Shown here one piece after another: positions 1-7,980 of a stretch of 57,837 nt of DNA. The notes beneath the pieces are model-generated. The model saw nothing but the letters and a program-made list of their open reading frames with translations. It searched no databases and had not been told where the DNA came from. Both the position numbers and the translations under genes were made by a program. How positions within the stretch are numbered: position 1 is the first letter of the stretch; each line of letters begins with the position of its first letter. This DNA comes from Actinomycetota bacterium (GTDB lineage Bacteria > Actinomycetota > Acidimicrobiia > Acidimicrobiales > Ilumatobacteraceae), in the NCBI GenBank assembly GCA_016870215.1, contig VGCD01000001.1, forward strand, positions 1-57,837. Reading direction: 5' to 3'.

Positions 1-1098
1 ACGTTGTCGGAGGCATCGACGAACTTCGTTGTCGGCGATGTCACCGTGTCGGCGGGAGAACTGAGTGCATTCGCCGGGTCGGGCGCCACCTACACCGCCA
101 CCTGGACCCCACCAGTGTCTGATTCCGGTTCGGCGACAATCGGTGTCGCGGCCAACAGATTCACCGATGCAGCGAACAACCAGAACACCGCCGCGGTGAA
201 TCTCTCCCTCGCCTACGACACCCGACCCCCCGCATCGACGACGACAACACTCGCATCATCGGGCTCCGACTCGAACCCGACAGCGACGAGGACAGTTGGT
301 GAACCGACGGCGACGAGGACAGTTGGTCAACCGACCGGGACCGCCGTGACGACTCCCGTGACCCCCGTGGGTCCATCCACTGCGACGCAGTTAACCACGA
401 CGACCAGCACCACATTGAGCACCATCTCGACCCGCCCGGCGTCTCTCGACCCTGACGAGATCGATGCCATTGCCGACAAGAACGCGGCCGCTCCACCAGA
501 GCGCGCTCCTCGAATTGGTGCCGAGGGCATCACGATGCTTATCGACGATCAGGAGGTGGAAGCCTCCATTGAACAGACTTCGACCGAGTACGTGGTCCGT
601 GCCGTGGACTCGACGGTCAGGTTCGGAGCGCGCACCGCCGACGGACAGCCAACCGACATCGATTCATCGGGTCGGTTGCGGGTAAGCCGAGACGGACGGG
701 TGGGTATGGGTGTCGAAGGGTTCGCCCCTGAGTCCCCGGTGGCGGTGTGGATGTTCTCTGATCCGGTCGACGTGGGCAAGGCCCAGACCGGATCCGACGG
801 TGCCGTGGTCTCGCAGTTCACGCTGCAGAAAGACACACCGGCAGGTGACCACACGGTTGTTCTCGTCGGTACCGACACCCGCGGCAAGAAGGTGACTGTT
901 GCCGTCGGTCTCAACCTCGAGGACGAGTCCTCCGCAGGGTCGGCTCGACAGGCCCCGATGGACGTCAACTACGGCGATGAAGACGGACCCGTGAATGCGT
1001 GGTTGATCGGAATCCCGATCGCATCGGCGATCTTGGGCGCATTCTTCCTGCCGGCTCGTCTGCGGCGACGCAAGGAGGAACCCGTCCCAGGTCAGTGA
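1..1098 (+). CDS. Secreted Ig-like domain protein with C-terminal membrane anchor (5' partial)
   Basis: The reading frame is open to the left window edge, so the N-terminus is missing. Residues about 1-70 look like a bacterial Ig-like repeat (VGDVTVSAGELSAF, then GVAANRFTDAANNQNTAA, a pattern common in large adhesin-type surface proteins). Residues 72-150 form a Ser/Thr/Pro-rich linker that contains a 9-residue tandem repeat. A globular part of about 170 residues follows, then one hydrophobic segment (about 332-351) and a basic RLRRRK tail, the topology of an extracellular protein held in the membrane by its C-terminus. No enzymatic motif is visible. I infer a cell-surface or adhesion role; the family of the region after the linker is not recognised. 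It converges with the rhamnosidase relic on the other strand. Confidence 0.7.
   Translation, partial: TLSEASTNFVVGDVTVSAGELSAFAGSGATYTATWTPPVSDSGSATIGVAANRFTDAANNQNTAAVNLSLAYDTRPPASTTTTLASSGSDSNPTATRTVGEPTATRTVGQPTGTAVTTPVTPVGPSTATQLTTTTSTTLSTISTRPASLDPDEIDAIADKNAAAPPERAPRIGAEGITMLIDDQEVEASIEQTSTEYVVRAVDSTVRFGARTADGQPTDIDSSGRLRVSRDGRVGMGVEGFAPESPVAVWMFSDPVDVGKAQTGSDGAVVSQFTLQKDTPAGDHTVVLVGTDTRGKKVTVAVGLNLEDESSAGSARQAPMDVNYGDEDGPVNAWLIGIPIASAILGAFFLPARLRRRKEEPVPGQ
277..330 (+). repeat. 27-bp in-frame tandem repeat, two copies
   Basis: Two adjacent 27-bp units (277-303 and 304-330) differ at only two or three bases and encode the 9-residue unit PTATRTVG(E/Q) twice in the Thr/Pro-rich linker of the surface protein. 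This looks like ordinary repeat expansion in an unstructured, possibly glycosylated stalk. Confidence 0.85.
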
Positions 1099-1476
1099 TC
1101 ACCAGGAATGCGTGTGGGTTCCGGGGCCGACCTCGAATGACCCGCCGTTCGGGAGCACGATCTCACCGGTTGTTCCCTCGGGTAGCACCGATGTGAGAAC
1201 TCAGCCGTCGTCGTCGCGATGCGATTCGACCGAGATCCGTCCGTGCGGTGCGTCGTGGTGCGTGCGCACCCACGTGATGCCGCTACCGGGTCGCGGTGCG
1301 ATCCGTACACGCCGGTACCTGGGCGCGGTCAGAACCAATCCGCCGACATAGTGATGGAGGAACGAGATCACCGCACCCTTGCGGTAGTGGTTCAGGCTGT
1401 GGGTCGCCGTGTCGGGCCATCTCACGCCCTCGTTCTCGTAATGCTCAGGGAATGGCGTCAATTGCTGCCGCCGCAA
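1099..1476 (-). pseudogene. Alpha-L-rhamnosidase (GH78) C-terminal remnant with in-frame stop
   Basis: Read on the minus strand from about 1450, this stretch encodes the C-terminal end of a bacterial alpha-L-rhamnosidase: SLNHYRKGAV, then RYRRVRIAPRPGSGITWVR and DAPHGRISVE are typical of the end of the catalytic barrel and the C-terminal beta domain. A TGA at 1203-1201 interrupts the frame, but the same frame continues with family-like sequence (VLPEGTTGEIVLPNGG, then VGPGTH) to a second stop at 1099-1101. Everything upstream, including the catalytic acids, is missing, and the similarity begins right where the neighbouring minus-strand gene ends. This is therefore a truncated and interrupted relic, not a functional enzyme. 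The ATG at 1476 is a chance start inside the neighbour. Confidence in the family is good from the motifs; no alignment was run. Confidence 0.75.
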
Positions 1477-2206
1477 CTTTCACTAGCTGTGCAAGTTCGC
1501 CACGTTCTTCGGCAGTGAGTGACGTGTCATAGATCGCCGCCATCATCTCGTCGGTGTCTTCTTCGACGCGTTGGCGTTGTGGGCGTAACGCGTCAATTCC
1601 CTCCATTGAGACCTCTGCCCAGCCATGCAGTTTGGCGATGTCGGGTCCGCCGCCAGGCCCGGCGAGCACCGCTTGCAGTCCGTTCAACCCAGCGTGCACC
1701 ACTGCAATGATGTGCACGCAACCTCGAAGTTCTCTGAGTACATGGAGACATTGATAGGCACGAGCAGCTGAATCACTCGGCAGTGGCTCTGCTCTCCAAC
1801 CTGCAAAAAGTGAAAGACCTGATGAATCGACAGACGAGATGACTTTTTCTGCGAGCACAGCCAGGCGGTCCATTCCCAACACTCCTCTCAGTCGCTTCGT
1901 GCCGAATGCCTGACATGCTGCGGCAAAGCGTCGACCTGCCGCGCGAGCATCTTCAGTTGCCACTCCGCCCGTCCACATCTTGGTGATGATGTCCTTGTTG
2001 AAGAACATGAACGCCGAATGAATCACATCAGCGTCAACTTCACCGAGCACACCTCCACGACCACGCATGTAAAACACGAATCCGTTCGGGTAGCCCGCCT
2101 CAGCACCCATAGCCATGGTTTCGGGGTGAACCATGAACTTTCCACCGATGATGCCGACGGTGGAGTCGATGGCTGCAGAAAGTTCGCTTCCTGTGAGTGT
2201 GGTCAT
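1445..2206 (-). CDS. SCO6745/SalK-like family protein
   Basis: A 253-residue protein. The stretch AGYPNGFVFYMRGRGGVLGE followed by VDADVIHSAFMFF closely resembles the family annotated SCO6745 or SalK in actinobacteria, whose biochemical function is unknown to me. No signal peptide or membrane segment is seen; the protein is mostly helical, Ala-rich and presumably cytoplasmic. An upstream in-frame GTG/ATG would extend it into the preceding gene, but the ATG at 2206 overlaps that gene's TGA as ATGA, the usual sign of translational coupling, so I chose it. The partner is an HD-domain protein with diiron-oxygenase features, and the two probably act in one pathway. Confidence 0.7.
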   Translation of the reverse strand: MTTLTGSELSAAIDSTVGIIGGKFMVHPETMAMGAEAGYPNGFVFYMRGRGGVLGEVDADVIHSAFMFFNKDIITKMWTGGVATEDARAAGRRFAAACQAFGTKRLRGVLGMDRLAVLAEKVISSVDSSGLSLFAGWRAEPLPSDSAARAYQCLHVLRELRGCVHIIAVVHAGLNGLQAVLAGPGGGPDIAKLHGWAEVSMEGIDALRPQRQRVEEDTDEMMAAIYDTSLTAEERGELAQLVKVAAAAIDAIP

Positions 2207-2754
2207 GGTTGTCTCCGTGGTGCGAAGAACGTACGAATCAATGGTTCGTAGTGTTCGAGTGGGTTGCTCTTGAAGTCTGAGTCGAATGCAGGTGAGTCGT
2301 ACTTTGCGCAGAACTCTTCGGTGTATTCGAACCATTCGTGTCCACGGAACTTCTCGCGGGTGTTGCGATCAAGCCCGATGTGATGCCAGAAGTAATAACC
2401 CTGGAAAATGCCGTGGTGCTGCACCATCCAATGGTTTGCCTCGGACACGAACGGCTTCAGGATTCCGGCAGCGATATCGGGGTGATTGAACGGGGCAAGC
2501 GTGTCGCCGATGTCGTGGAGCAACGCGCACATGATGTACTCATCATCGCGGCCGTCCTGCTCAGCGCGTGTGGCTGTCTGGAGACAGTGCTCGAGGCGAT
2601 TGACTGGAAAACCGCCAAAGTCGTGGGCTAGGTGACGCAAGTTTTCGATGACGCGATCTGCAACTTGGGCCTGTGTGTCTTGAAGACACACCATGATGTT
2701 GTCCCAATCTTCTTTTGTCGAAGTTTCGAAACTGGTGAACGTGGCGCGCGCCAT
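2203..2754 (-). CDS. HD-domain protein resembling diiron oxygenases (PhnZ/MIOX type)
   Basis: A 183-residue HD-superfamily protein. The visible metal-ligand candidates are H56 (LEHCL), H80-D81 (LLHDIGD), H91, H113/H114 (VQHHG) and an Asp in KYDSPAFD (153-158). The spacing and the late Asp resemble the mixed-valent diiron oxygenases PhnZ and myo-inositol oxygenase more than the nucleotide-cleaving HD proteins. An oxidative C-C or C-P cleavage of a small polar substrate is possible, but the substrate cannot be read from the sequence. A GGAGG ribosome site lies 5 nt before the ATG. The gene overlaps the downstream SCO6745-family gene by ATGA. A plain HD phosphohydrolase is the main alternative. 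Confidence 0.75.
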   Translation of the reverse strand: MARATFTSFETSTKEDWDNIMVCLQDTQAQVADRVIENLRHLAHDFGGFPVNRLEHCLQTATRAEQDGRDDEYIMCALLHDIGDTLAPFNHPDIAAGILKPFVSEANHWMVQHHGIFQGYYFWHHIGLDRNTREKFRGHEWFEYTEEFCAKYDSPAFDSDFKSNPLEHYEPLIRTFFAPRRQP

Positions 2755-2811
2755 GTGTCCTCCCGTCAGTGTGGCAATCGGTCGCCTGACCGATGAGATG
2801 ACAACGTAGTG

Positions 2812-3447
2812 CTAGTTCTGCACCTTCACGACAGTCCCGATGTCTGAGTGGGCGTAGATCCACTTTGCTTCGGTCTCAAGCATGCGCACACAGCCATGCG
2901 ATGACGGGGCGACACCGAGCGGCGTGGGGAAAGCCACTTCACCCTGTTTGGTGACCTTGTAGGGAATGCCATGAAATCCGATATTTCCGCCGCGTCGGCC
3001 CTTGGTGAAGCGGGTCATCCAACGCATTTTTTCTTCAGGACGTGGCGTGTAGAAGGTGCGAGATGATTTCGAGAACACCTTGAACGTTCCAAGTGGAGTG
3101 GAAGAGTCGAGACCTGTTGACACATCGAATGTTCTCAGAACGGCACCCGACTTGTCGTAGACCACGGTGGTCTGGTCGCTGAGATCGATAACGATTTTTC
3201 CGATGATGCTCTTGCGCGAGGGCGCCTTTGAGGGTTGTGGCTTCTTGGCAACTGTGGTCAAAGTTGTATCCGGGGCCGCTGTCGATGTGGTCGATGACGC
3301 TTGTGGCGACGTGGTTGAGGTGGAGCTTGAATCGACAGCAACGGTGGTTGTTGTTGTCGATTCGGCAGCGGCGCTGTCGCATGCAGCGGCAAGCGTGAAA
3401 GTCGTGATGAGGACGACCGCGACGGAGCGCACAAAGCCCTTACGCAT
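2812..3447 (-). CDS. L,D-transpeptidase (YkuD domain), exported
   Basis: A 211-residue exported cell-wall enzyme. A basic N-terminus and hydrophobic core (residues 1-22) run into LAAACDS, which could be a lipobox (Cys23) but has Ala rather than Leu at -3, so type I cleavage is also possible. A Ser/Thr-rich linker (about 30-70) leads to the YkuD domain, which ends in the active-site motif SHGCVRM with nucleophile Cys about 186 and the upstream His in GFHGIP. The family makes 3-3 cross-links in peptidoglycan or anchors proteins to it. I chose the ATG at 3447, which overlaps the end of sufU by 8 nt; the longer frame runs inside sufU. It is the last gene of the suf transcript, an unexpected partner for Fe-S assembly. 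Confidence 0.85.
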   Translation of the reverse strand: MRKGFVRSVAVVLITTFTLAAACDSAAAESTTTTTVAVDSSSTSTTSPQASSTTSTAAPDTTLTTVAKKPQPSKAPSRKSIIGKIVIDLSDQTTVVYDKSGAVLRTFDVSTGLDSSTPLGTFKVFSKSSRTFYTPRPEEKMRWMTRFTKGRRGGNIGFHGIPYKVTKQGEVAFPTPLGVAPSSHGCVRMLETEAKWIYAHSDIGTVVKVQN

Positions 3448-3883
3448 GCGCACTTTCGAGTGCTTCGAGCAATGTGTTCCACGCGAGAGTCGCGCACTTG
3501 ATGCGCACGGGGAACTTAACGACGCCTTGCAATGCTTCGAGGTCACCGAGGTTCACCGAGGTATCGAGTTCTGAGTCACACTCTTCGATTGACATCATGT
3601 GTTTGAACCTCGATACGAGTTTACGCACATCATCAACGGACTTTCCTTTGACAGCAGCAGACATCATTGATGCTGAGCTCTGGCTGATGGAACAACCTTG
3701 ACCAGCTATCCGTACGTCGCTGACCGTTCCATTTTCAACCAGCAGATACACCTGGATTTCATCGCCACACAACGGGTTGTGCCCTTCAGCGCTGACGGCC
3801 GGCGGCGCTAGTTCTCCGCGATTACGGGGATTCTTGTAATGGTCGAGGATGATCTCGCGATACAAGTCTTCGAGTCCGGGCAT
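3440..3883 (-). CDS. sufU: SufU-type Fe-S cluster assembly protein
   Basis: A 147-residue NifU/IscU-like protein of the SufU subtype. The three metal-binding cysteines and the Asp are in place: C39 and D41 in NPLCGDEI, C64 in GQGCSISQSS and C130 in RIKCATLAW. The roughly 20-residue insertion between the second and third Cys is typical of SufU. In Gram-positive bacteria SufU accepts sulfur from SufS through a Zn-bound cysteine. It lies 27 nt downstream of sufS and has its own ribosome site (GAGGAAG, 8 nt before the ATG). Start and length fit the family. Confidence 0.95.
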   Translation of the reverse strand: MPGLEDLYREIILDHYKNPRNRGELAPPAVSAEGHNPLCGDEIQVYLLVENGTVSDVRIAGQGCSISQSSASMMSAAVKGKSVDDVRKLVSRFKHMMSIEECDSELDTSVNLGDLEALQGVVKFPVRIKCATLAWNTLLEALESAHA

Positions 3884-3910
3884 GGGGGTACTTCCTCGTT
3901 CGTGTCTGTC

Positions 3911-5142
3911 TCAGAGTGTAAAGAAATCACCGGTGTCTGCGAGGGCATCGCACAACGCCTGCACTTCTGACTCGTCGTTGTACAAGTAAAAACTGGCTCG
4001 AACGGTGGCATTGGCGCCTAGGAGGCGCATGAGCGGCTTGGCGCAATGGTGTCCGGCGCGGACGCAGACGTTGTGCTGATCGAGCACTTGGCTGACATCG
4101 TGTGGGTGCACGTCGCGGAAAGCAAAGCTGATGGTGGCACCTCGCACATCAACATCTTGTGAGCCGTGGATGACGATGTCATCACCGAAGCGCTCGGTGA
4201 GTGAGTGAAGTGCAGCTTTGGCGATAGTCCGTTCGTGCTCGCGCACGTTGTGCATTCCATGCCGTTCAAATAGTTGACTGCCGCACCAAGCCCAATGGCC
4301 TCGGTGATGGGTGGTGTACCCGCTTCGAATTTGTAAGGAAGTTCCGCGCAAGTGAAGCCGTCGAGGCGTACGTCAGAAATCATGTTGCCACCACCGATGA
4401 ATGGCGGCATCGCGTCGAGCAGTTTCTCGTGCGCCCATAAGACACCGATACCGGAAGGACCGCACATCTTGTGCGACGAGAATGCGAGGAAATCTGCACC
4501 AATGCTTGCGACATCGGTCGGCATGTGTGGAACCGATTGACATCCATCGACAAGTGCCAATGCACCATGCTGGTGAGCTTTCGCACACAGTTCTGCGACG
4601 GGAGTGATGGTTCCGAGCACGTTCGACATCGCGGTGAACGCGAATAATTTTGCTCCGGTGAGCAGTGAATCGATGTTCGAGAGATCAAGTTGCCCGTCTG
4701 CAGTGAGCGGTACCCAACGAATTTCGATGCCACGTTCTTGAACGAGCATGTGCCACGGCACGATGTTGGCGTGATGCTCCATGTGGGTGAGTACCACGAC
4801 GTCGCCCTTGTTCAAGTTGGCGCAACCCCATGAGTAGGCGATCAGGTTGATGGCTTCGGTGGCATTGCGGGTGAACACGATTTCGTGGTCATGCGGTGCG
4901 TTGATGAATCGTGCAACCGACGAGCGCGCGCCTTCGAACAACTCGGTGGCCTCGGCTGCCAATGTGTAGGCACTCCGGTTGATCGGGGCGTAGCCGTTCT
5001 GCAGGAACTCAGTCATTGCGTCGATGACTGCGTGTGGTTTTTGTGAGGTGTTGGCTGAGTCAAGGTAGACAAGTGGCTTGCCATTGATGTGGCGTTCAAG
5101 GACCGGAAAGTCCTTGCGCACTCGGGCAACGTCAAGAGCCAT
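3911..5142 (-). CDS. sufS: SufS cysteine desulfurase, interrupted by a frameshift
   Basis: PLP-dependent desulfurase that removes sulfur from cysteine for SufU/SufBCD. The first frame (from ATG 5142) carries the N-terminal and cofactor half, with Schiff-base Lys225 in FSSHKMCGPSG, the HMEHHAN motif and the ETGTP-like segment FEAGTPP. Near 4255-4260, after about residue 294 (NYLNG), the frame breaks. The C-terminal part, with active-site Cys in RAGHHCAKPLM and the arginine of VRASFYLYN, continues in another frame to 3911. One missing base in GGCATGGAATG would explain it (for example GGCATTGGAATG, giving NGIGMHN). With that base restored the protein has the normal length of about 410 residues. 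A sequencing or assembly error is likelier than real inactivation because the pathway is usually essential. It starts 2 nt after sufC ends. Confidence 0.85.
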
Positions 5143-5144
5143 GG

Positions 5145-5909
5145 CTATGACCTGTACGCCTCGTAACCAGAACGCTCGAGTTCTTCGGCCACTTCCATGC
5201 CTCCGGACTTCACGATGCGTCCATCGATCATGATGTGAACATGGTCGGGCTGTAGTTCATCGAGTAGTCGCTGGTAGTGCGTGATGAGAACGATGCCCAA
5301 CTGAGGACGGTCGACGCGAACTTCACGAATTCCTTTTGCAACGATGCGTAACGCGTCGATGTCAAGACCGCTGTCGGTCTCATCGAGAATTGCGATGTCT
5401 GGTTCGAGAATTGCCATCTGCATGACTTCATTGCGCTTCTTCTCGCCACCAGAGAAACCTTCATTCAGGTATCTGTCGACAAAGGACGAATCCATGCCGA
5501 GGCGCTTCATCCAGTCCATTGCTGCAAGTCGCAACTCGAGCACCGATAGGTCGATTCCTTTGCGAGCCGACAGTGCTTGGCGTAGGAATTGAATGACCGA
5601 CACGCCGGCAATTTCCTGGGGGTACTGGAAAGCCAGAAACATGCCGGCTTTTGCGCGCACGTCGGTCGACCAATCGGTGATGTCGTCACCGTGGAAGTGA
5701 ATCGAGCCCGACGTCACCTCATATTCCGGGGAGGCGAGAAGGGTGCTGGCCAGCGTGGATTTGCCACAGCCGTTCGGGCCCATGATCGCGTGAATCTCAC
5801 CCTCGTTCACCACCAGGTCGACGCCTCGGAGGATGTCGGACGTGGCGCTGTCGCCATCATCGGCGACGGGCCGGGCATGTAAATCGGAGATGCGGAACAG
5901 CTCGCTCAC
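5145..5909 (-). CDS. sufC: SufC Fe-S assembly ATPase
   Basis: A 254-residue ABC-type ATPase of the SufBCD scaffold. Visible are Walker A GPNGCGKST, the SufC-type signature FSGGEKKRNEV, Walker B AILDETDSGLDIDAL and the switch His in LITHYQRLL. I chose the GTG at 5909 because it gives the family length and because TACACT lies 7 nt upstream (5922-5917), a typical leaderless promoter; the longer frame to 6290 runs inside the desaturase gene. SufC normally works with SufB and SufD, whose genes usually precede it, yet neither is in this window. It leads the sufC-sufS-sufU-L,D-transpeptidase string. Confidence 0.93.
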   Translation of the reverse strand: MSELFRISDLHARPVADDGDSATSDILRGVDLVVNEGEIHAIMGPNGCGKSTLASTLLASPEYEVTSGSIHFHGDDITDWSTDVRAKAGMFLAFQYPQEIAGVSVIQFLRQALSARKGIDLSVLELRLAAMDWMKRLGMDSSFVDRYLNEGFSGGEKKRNEVMQMAILEPDIAILDETDSGLDIDALRIVAKGIREVRVDRPQLGIVLITHYQRLLDELQPDHVHIMIDGRIVKSGGMEVAEELERSGYEAYRS

Positions 5910-5916
5910 GAGGACA

Positions 5917-5922
5917 AGTGTA
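5917..5922 (-). promoter_or_regulatory. Leaderless-type -10 element of sufC
   Basis: TACACT (minus strand) ends 7 nt before the GTG of sufC, and no Shine-Dalgarno sequence lies between. It would let the suf genes be transcribed independently of the desaturase gene upstream. Confidence 0.5.
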
Positions 5923-5962
5923 GAAGCCGCCGGGCGATTAGCACTATCCGTGTAGTGGTAAT

Positions 5963-6910
5963 TCAGCCACGTGCCGGGGCTGCCGCGGATAGGGCTTTCC
6001 AGAGTGAGCGATAGGTCGGGAACTCGAGATGTGCGTACCCCGACGACACCAAGTGGCGGTGGTAGTCGGGGAGTGATCGAAATGGAATGCCGGCGTCGAC
6101 GTGGTGGGCCAGGTGAAATCCGATGCCATAGGGAACAAGGAACATGCGAGCCAAGAGACTCTGGCGCACGCTGTGCGTACTGATGCGTCGGTCGGTGCCA
6201 GCAGTCATGCCGCCGTGTTCGGCAATCGAACGCAGTCGATTGATGACTCGCCACACTGTCATGTAGGGCAACAACCAGAACGCCACCCACACGAACGGGC
6301 CCGCAACATAGGTCGACACAGCAATGAGGATCGCATGAACAGCGATGATCTTGAGTTGGGTGTTACGTACGCGCGCGACCGGTGAGCGCAGTGCGACGAA
6401 TTGCTGTCGGAATAATTTCACCGCTGTCTGACCTGTGGCGTCGCGGACCAACTTGCGACGCAGGCTTGCGGCAGTCACCGGATAATTGGCATACAACGGA
6501 ATGTCTGGTTCGTCGGGCCCGAATTCCTGGCGGTGGTGCGCCATGTGCACACGCCGATATGCAGCGGTGCTCGTGAAGCTGACATATCCAAGAAGCCAAG
6601 ATCCGACGAAGTCATTCAGCGACTTGTTGGTGAACAACAAACGATGCGCGGCCTCATGCATGAGCGAAGTGCTCTGGGCGTGCGCGCGACCCATCAGAAG
6701 AAATGCAATGACATATCCAACCGGGTGGTGCCACCACAACGCGATGGCAATGATGGCGATGTTATGTACGTAGAAGAGGGCAACGGTCAGAGCATTACGA
6801 GCATTGCTGATGCGCCGAAGTTGATCTCGGTATGTGGGCGTGGGTCGACCATCAGTGTTGACGAATGTGTCGGCACGTGCAGAGACGAGTTGTTCTATAT
6901 CTGGCGACAT
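5963..6910 (-). CDS. Membrane fatty acid desaturase family protein
   Basis: A 315-residue integral-membrane diiron enzyme. The three histidine boxes are intact: HEAAH (85-89), HMAHH (122-126) and HLAHH (266-270), with an extra EHGG (231-234). Hydrophobic segments near 40-75, 100-115 and 185-220 give the usual four-helix topology with the boxes on the cytoplasmic side. The family inserts double bonds or hydroxyl groups into acyl chains or carotenoid-type lipids; the exact substrate cannot be told. I prefer the ATG at 6910 to the in-frame start at 6997, which lies inside the upstream gene. It follows the MBL-fold gene by 19 nt and is probably cotranscribed with it. Confidence 0.85.
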   Translation of the reverse strand: MSPDIEQLVSARADTFVNTDGRPTPTYRDQLRRISNARNALTVALFYVHNIAIIAIALWWHHPVGYVIAFLLMGRAHAQSTSLMHEAAHRLLFTNKSLNDFVGSWLLGYVSFTSTAAYRRVHMAHHRQEFGPDEPDIPLYANYPVTAASLRRKLVRDATGQTAVKLFRQQFVALRSPVARVRNTQLKIIAVHAILIAVSTYVAGPFVWVAFWLLPYMTVWRVINRLRSIAEHGGMTAGTDRRISTHSVRQSLLARMFLVPYGIGFHLAHHVDAGIPFRSLPDYHRHLVSSGYAHLEFPTYRSLWKALSAAAPARG

Positions 6911-6929
6911 TCCACCGAGCACGGCGACA

Positions 6930-7571
6930 TCACCAGCCACGGTCCACCCATTCCTGCAAGTGGGGGCGTTCGTTTCCGATGGTGGTGTCTGTGCCATGTC
7001 CTGGCATCACGATGGTGTCCGCCGGAAAAGTGAACAACTTCTCGTCGATGGACGAGATGATGGTGGTGAAGTCTCCACCCGGAAACTTGGTTGCCCCTGG
7101 GCCGCCTGGGAACAGTGTGTCACCAGTGAAAAGCACTGGTGAACCTTCAACTTTGAACGACACCGACCCAGGTGTGTGGCCTGGATTGTGAATCGAGTGC
7201 AGCCGAACTTTGCCGACTTCGATGACTTCCTTGTCGTCGATGAATACGTCGTAGCCAACTTCTTTCAGATAGTGAGCGTCCGCTGACATCACTCCGACTT
7301 CGTAACCGGCCTCGCGCATTGCGGGTACGGCAGCGATGTGATCGAAGTGGCCGTGAGTCTCCAGGACTCGACGAACACCGAGCGACTTGCACAGATCAAG
7401 CAGCAACTCATGTTCGTTTGCCGCATCGATGAGAACGGCGTCACCAGTGTGGCGACAGCGCACCACGAACACGTTGTTGTCGTAGTTGCCGACGACCACT
7501 TTGTGCACTTCGATGGCGTCATCATGGAAGTGCAACGTGGGGAGCGCAAGTGTCGAGTCGTCGGTTGCCAT
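6930..7571 (-). CDS. MBL-fold metallo-hydrolase (glyoxalase II-like)
   Basis: A 213-residue cytoplasmic metallo-beta-lactamase-fold protein. The Zn ligands are visible: H73, H75, D77 and H78 in THGHFDH, a His in HNPGHTPGS, the Asp in FTGDTLF, and the final His in VMPGHGTDTT. The length and the GDTLFPGG and PGHG motifs match small hydroxyacylglutathione-hydrolase-like proteins, which in actinobacteria would use another thiol or thioester substrate. The ATG at 7571 was chosen because the upstream in-frame start lies in the PIN gene. The gap to that gene is 4 nt, so the two are cotranscribed. Confidence 0.85.
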   Translation of the reverse strand: MATDDSTLALPTLHFHDDAIEVHKVVVGNYDNNVFVVRCRHTGDAVLIDAANEHELLLDLCKSLGVRRVLETHGHFDHIAAVPAMREAGYEVGVMSADAHYLKEVGYDVFIDDKEVIEVGKVRLHSIHNPGHTPGSVSFKVEGSPVLFTGDTLFPGGPGATKFPGGDFTTIISSIDEKLFTFPADTIVMPGHGTDTTIGNERPHLQEWVDRGW

Positions 7572-7575
7572 GTGC

Positions 7576-7980
7576 TCAGCCTGACACAACATTGAACCCG
7601 AGTGACAGGGCCACGGGAATATGGGCCGCATCGAATGTCACATAGGTGACATCTGCAGGAAGGCGCTGTGCGGCGACGAGGTGTAGCGCCGTTGACACAC
7701 CGATGGGTTGCTCGGCCATCAGTTCAACGGCATCGTCGAGGCAGCGTTGATCAAGTGGTACGACGTGGATGAAGTCCCACGTGTGTCGAATGTTGTCCTC
7801 GAACTCGCGGCGCAACACCTCATCGTCGGTCAAACGAGACACGGCTGCCAACGCCTCAGTGAGCGAGATGGCGCTCGCGCACCATGTGGTATCTCGCTGC
7901 AGCTCTTTGTGCACGACGTCTCGCGACGCGCCGTCGATGTGCCACGCGAGAAGTGCAGACGAGTCGAGGTAGATGGTCAC
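7576..7980 (-). CDS. vapC: PIN-domain toxin of a VapBC-type module
   Basis: A 134-residue PIN-domain protein, the usual length for VapC ribonucleases. The acidic residues D6 (YLDSSAL), E42 (SLTEAL) and D117 (VTFDAAH) are present. The third position, normally the Asp of a (R/K)-x-x-DALHL motif, reads GVSTALHL here with T97 at that place, so metal binding may be weakened unless D82/D83 substitutes. The start is GTG 7980, which overlaps the antitoxin's TGA as GTGA, the coupled arrangement typical of vapBC. RNase activity is inferred from the family only. Confidence 0.8.
   Translation of the reverse strand: MTIYLDSSALLAWHIDGASRDVVHKELQRDTTWCASAISLTEALAAVSRLTDDEVLRREFEDNIRHTWDFIHVVPLDQRCLDDAVELMAEQPIGVSTALHLVAAQRLPADVTYVTFDAAHIPVALSLGFNVVSG

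Noticed and set aside
4018-4255. Continuation of the first sufS frame past the break
   Set aside because: The translation beyond NYLNG is out of frame with SufS and matches nothing; the true C-terminus lies in the other frame.
5910-6290. N-terminal extension of SufC
   Set aside because: The extra 127 residues are translated from inside the desaturase gene and do not resemble SufC; the GTG at 5909 gives the family length and has its own promoter hexamer.
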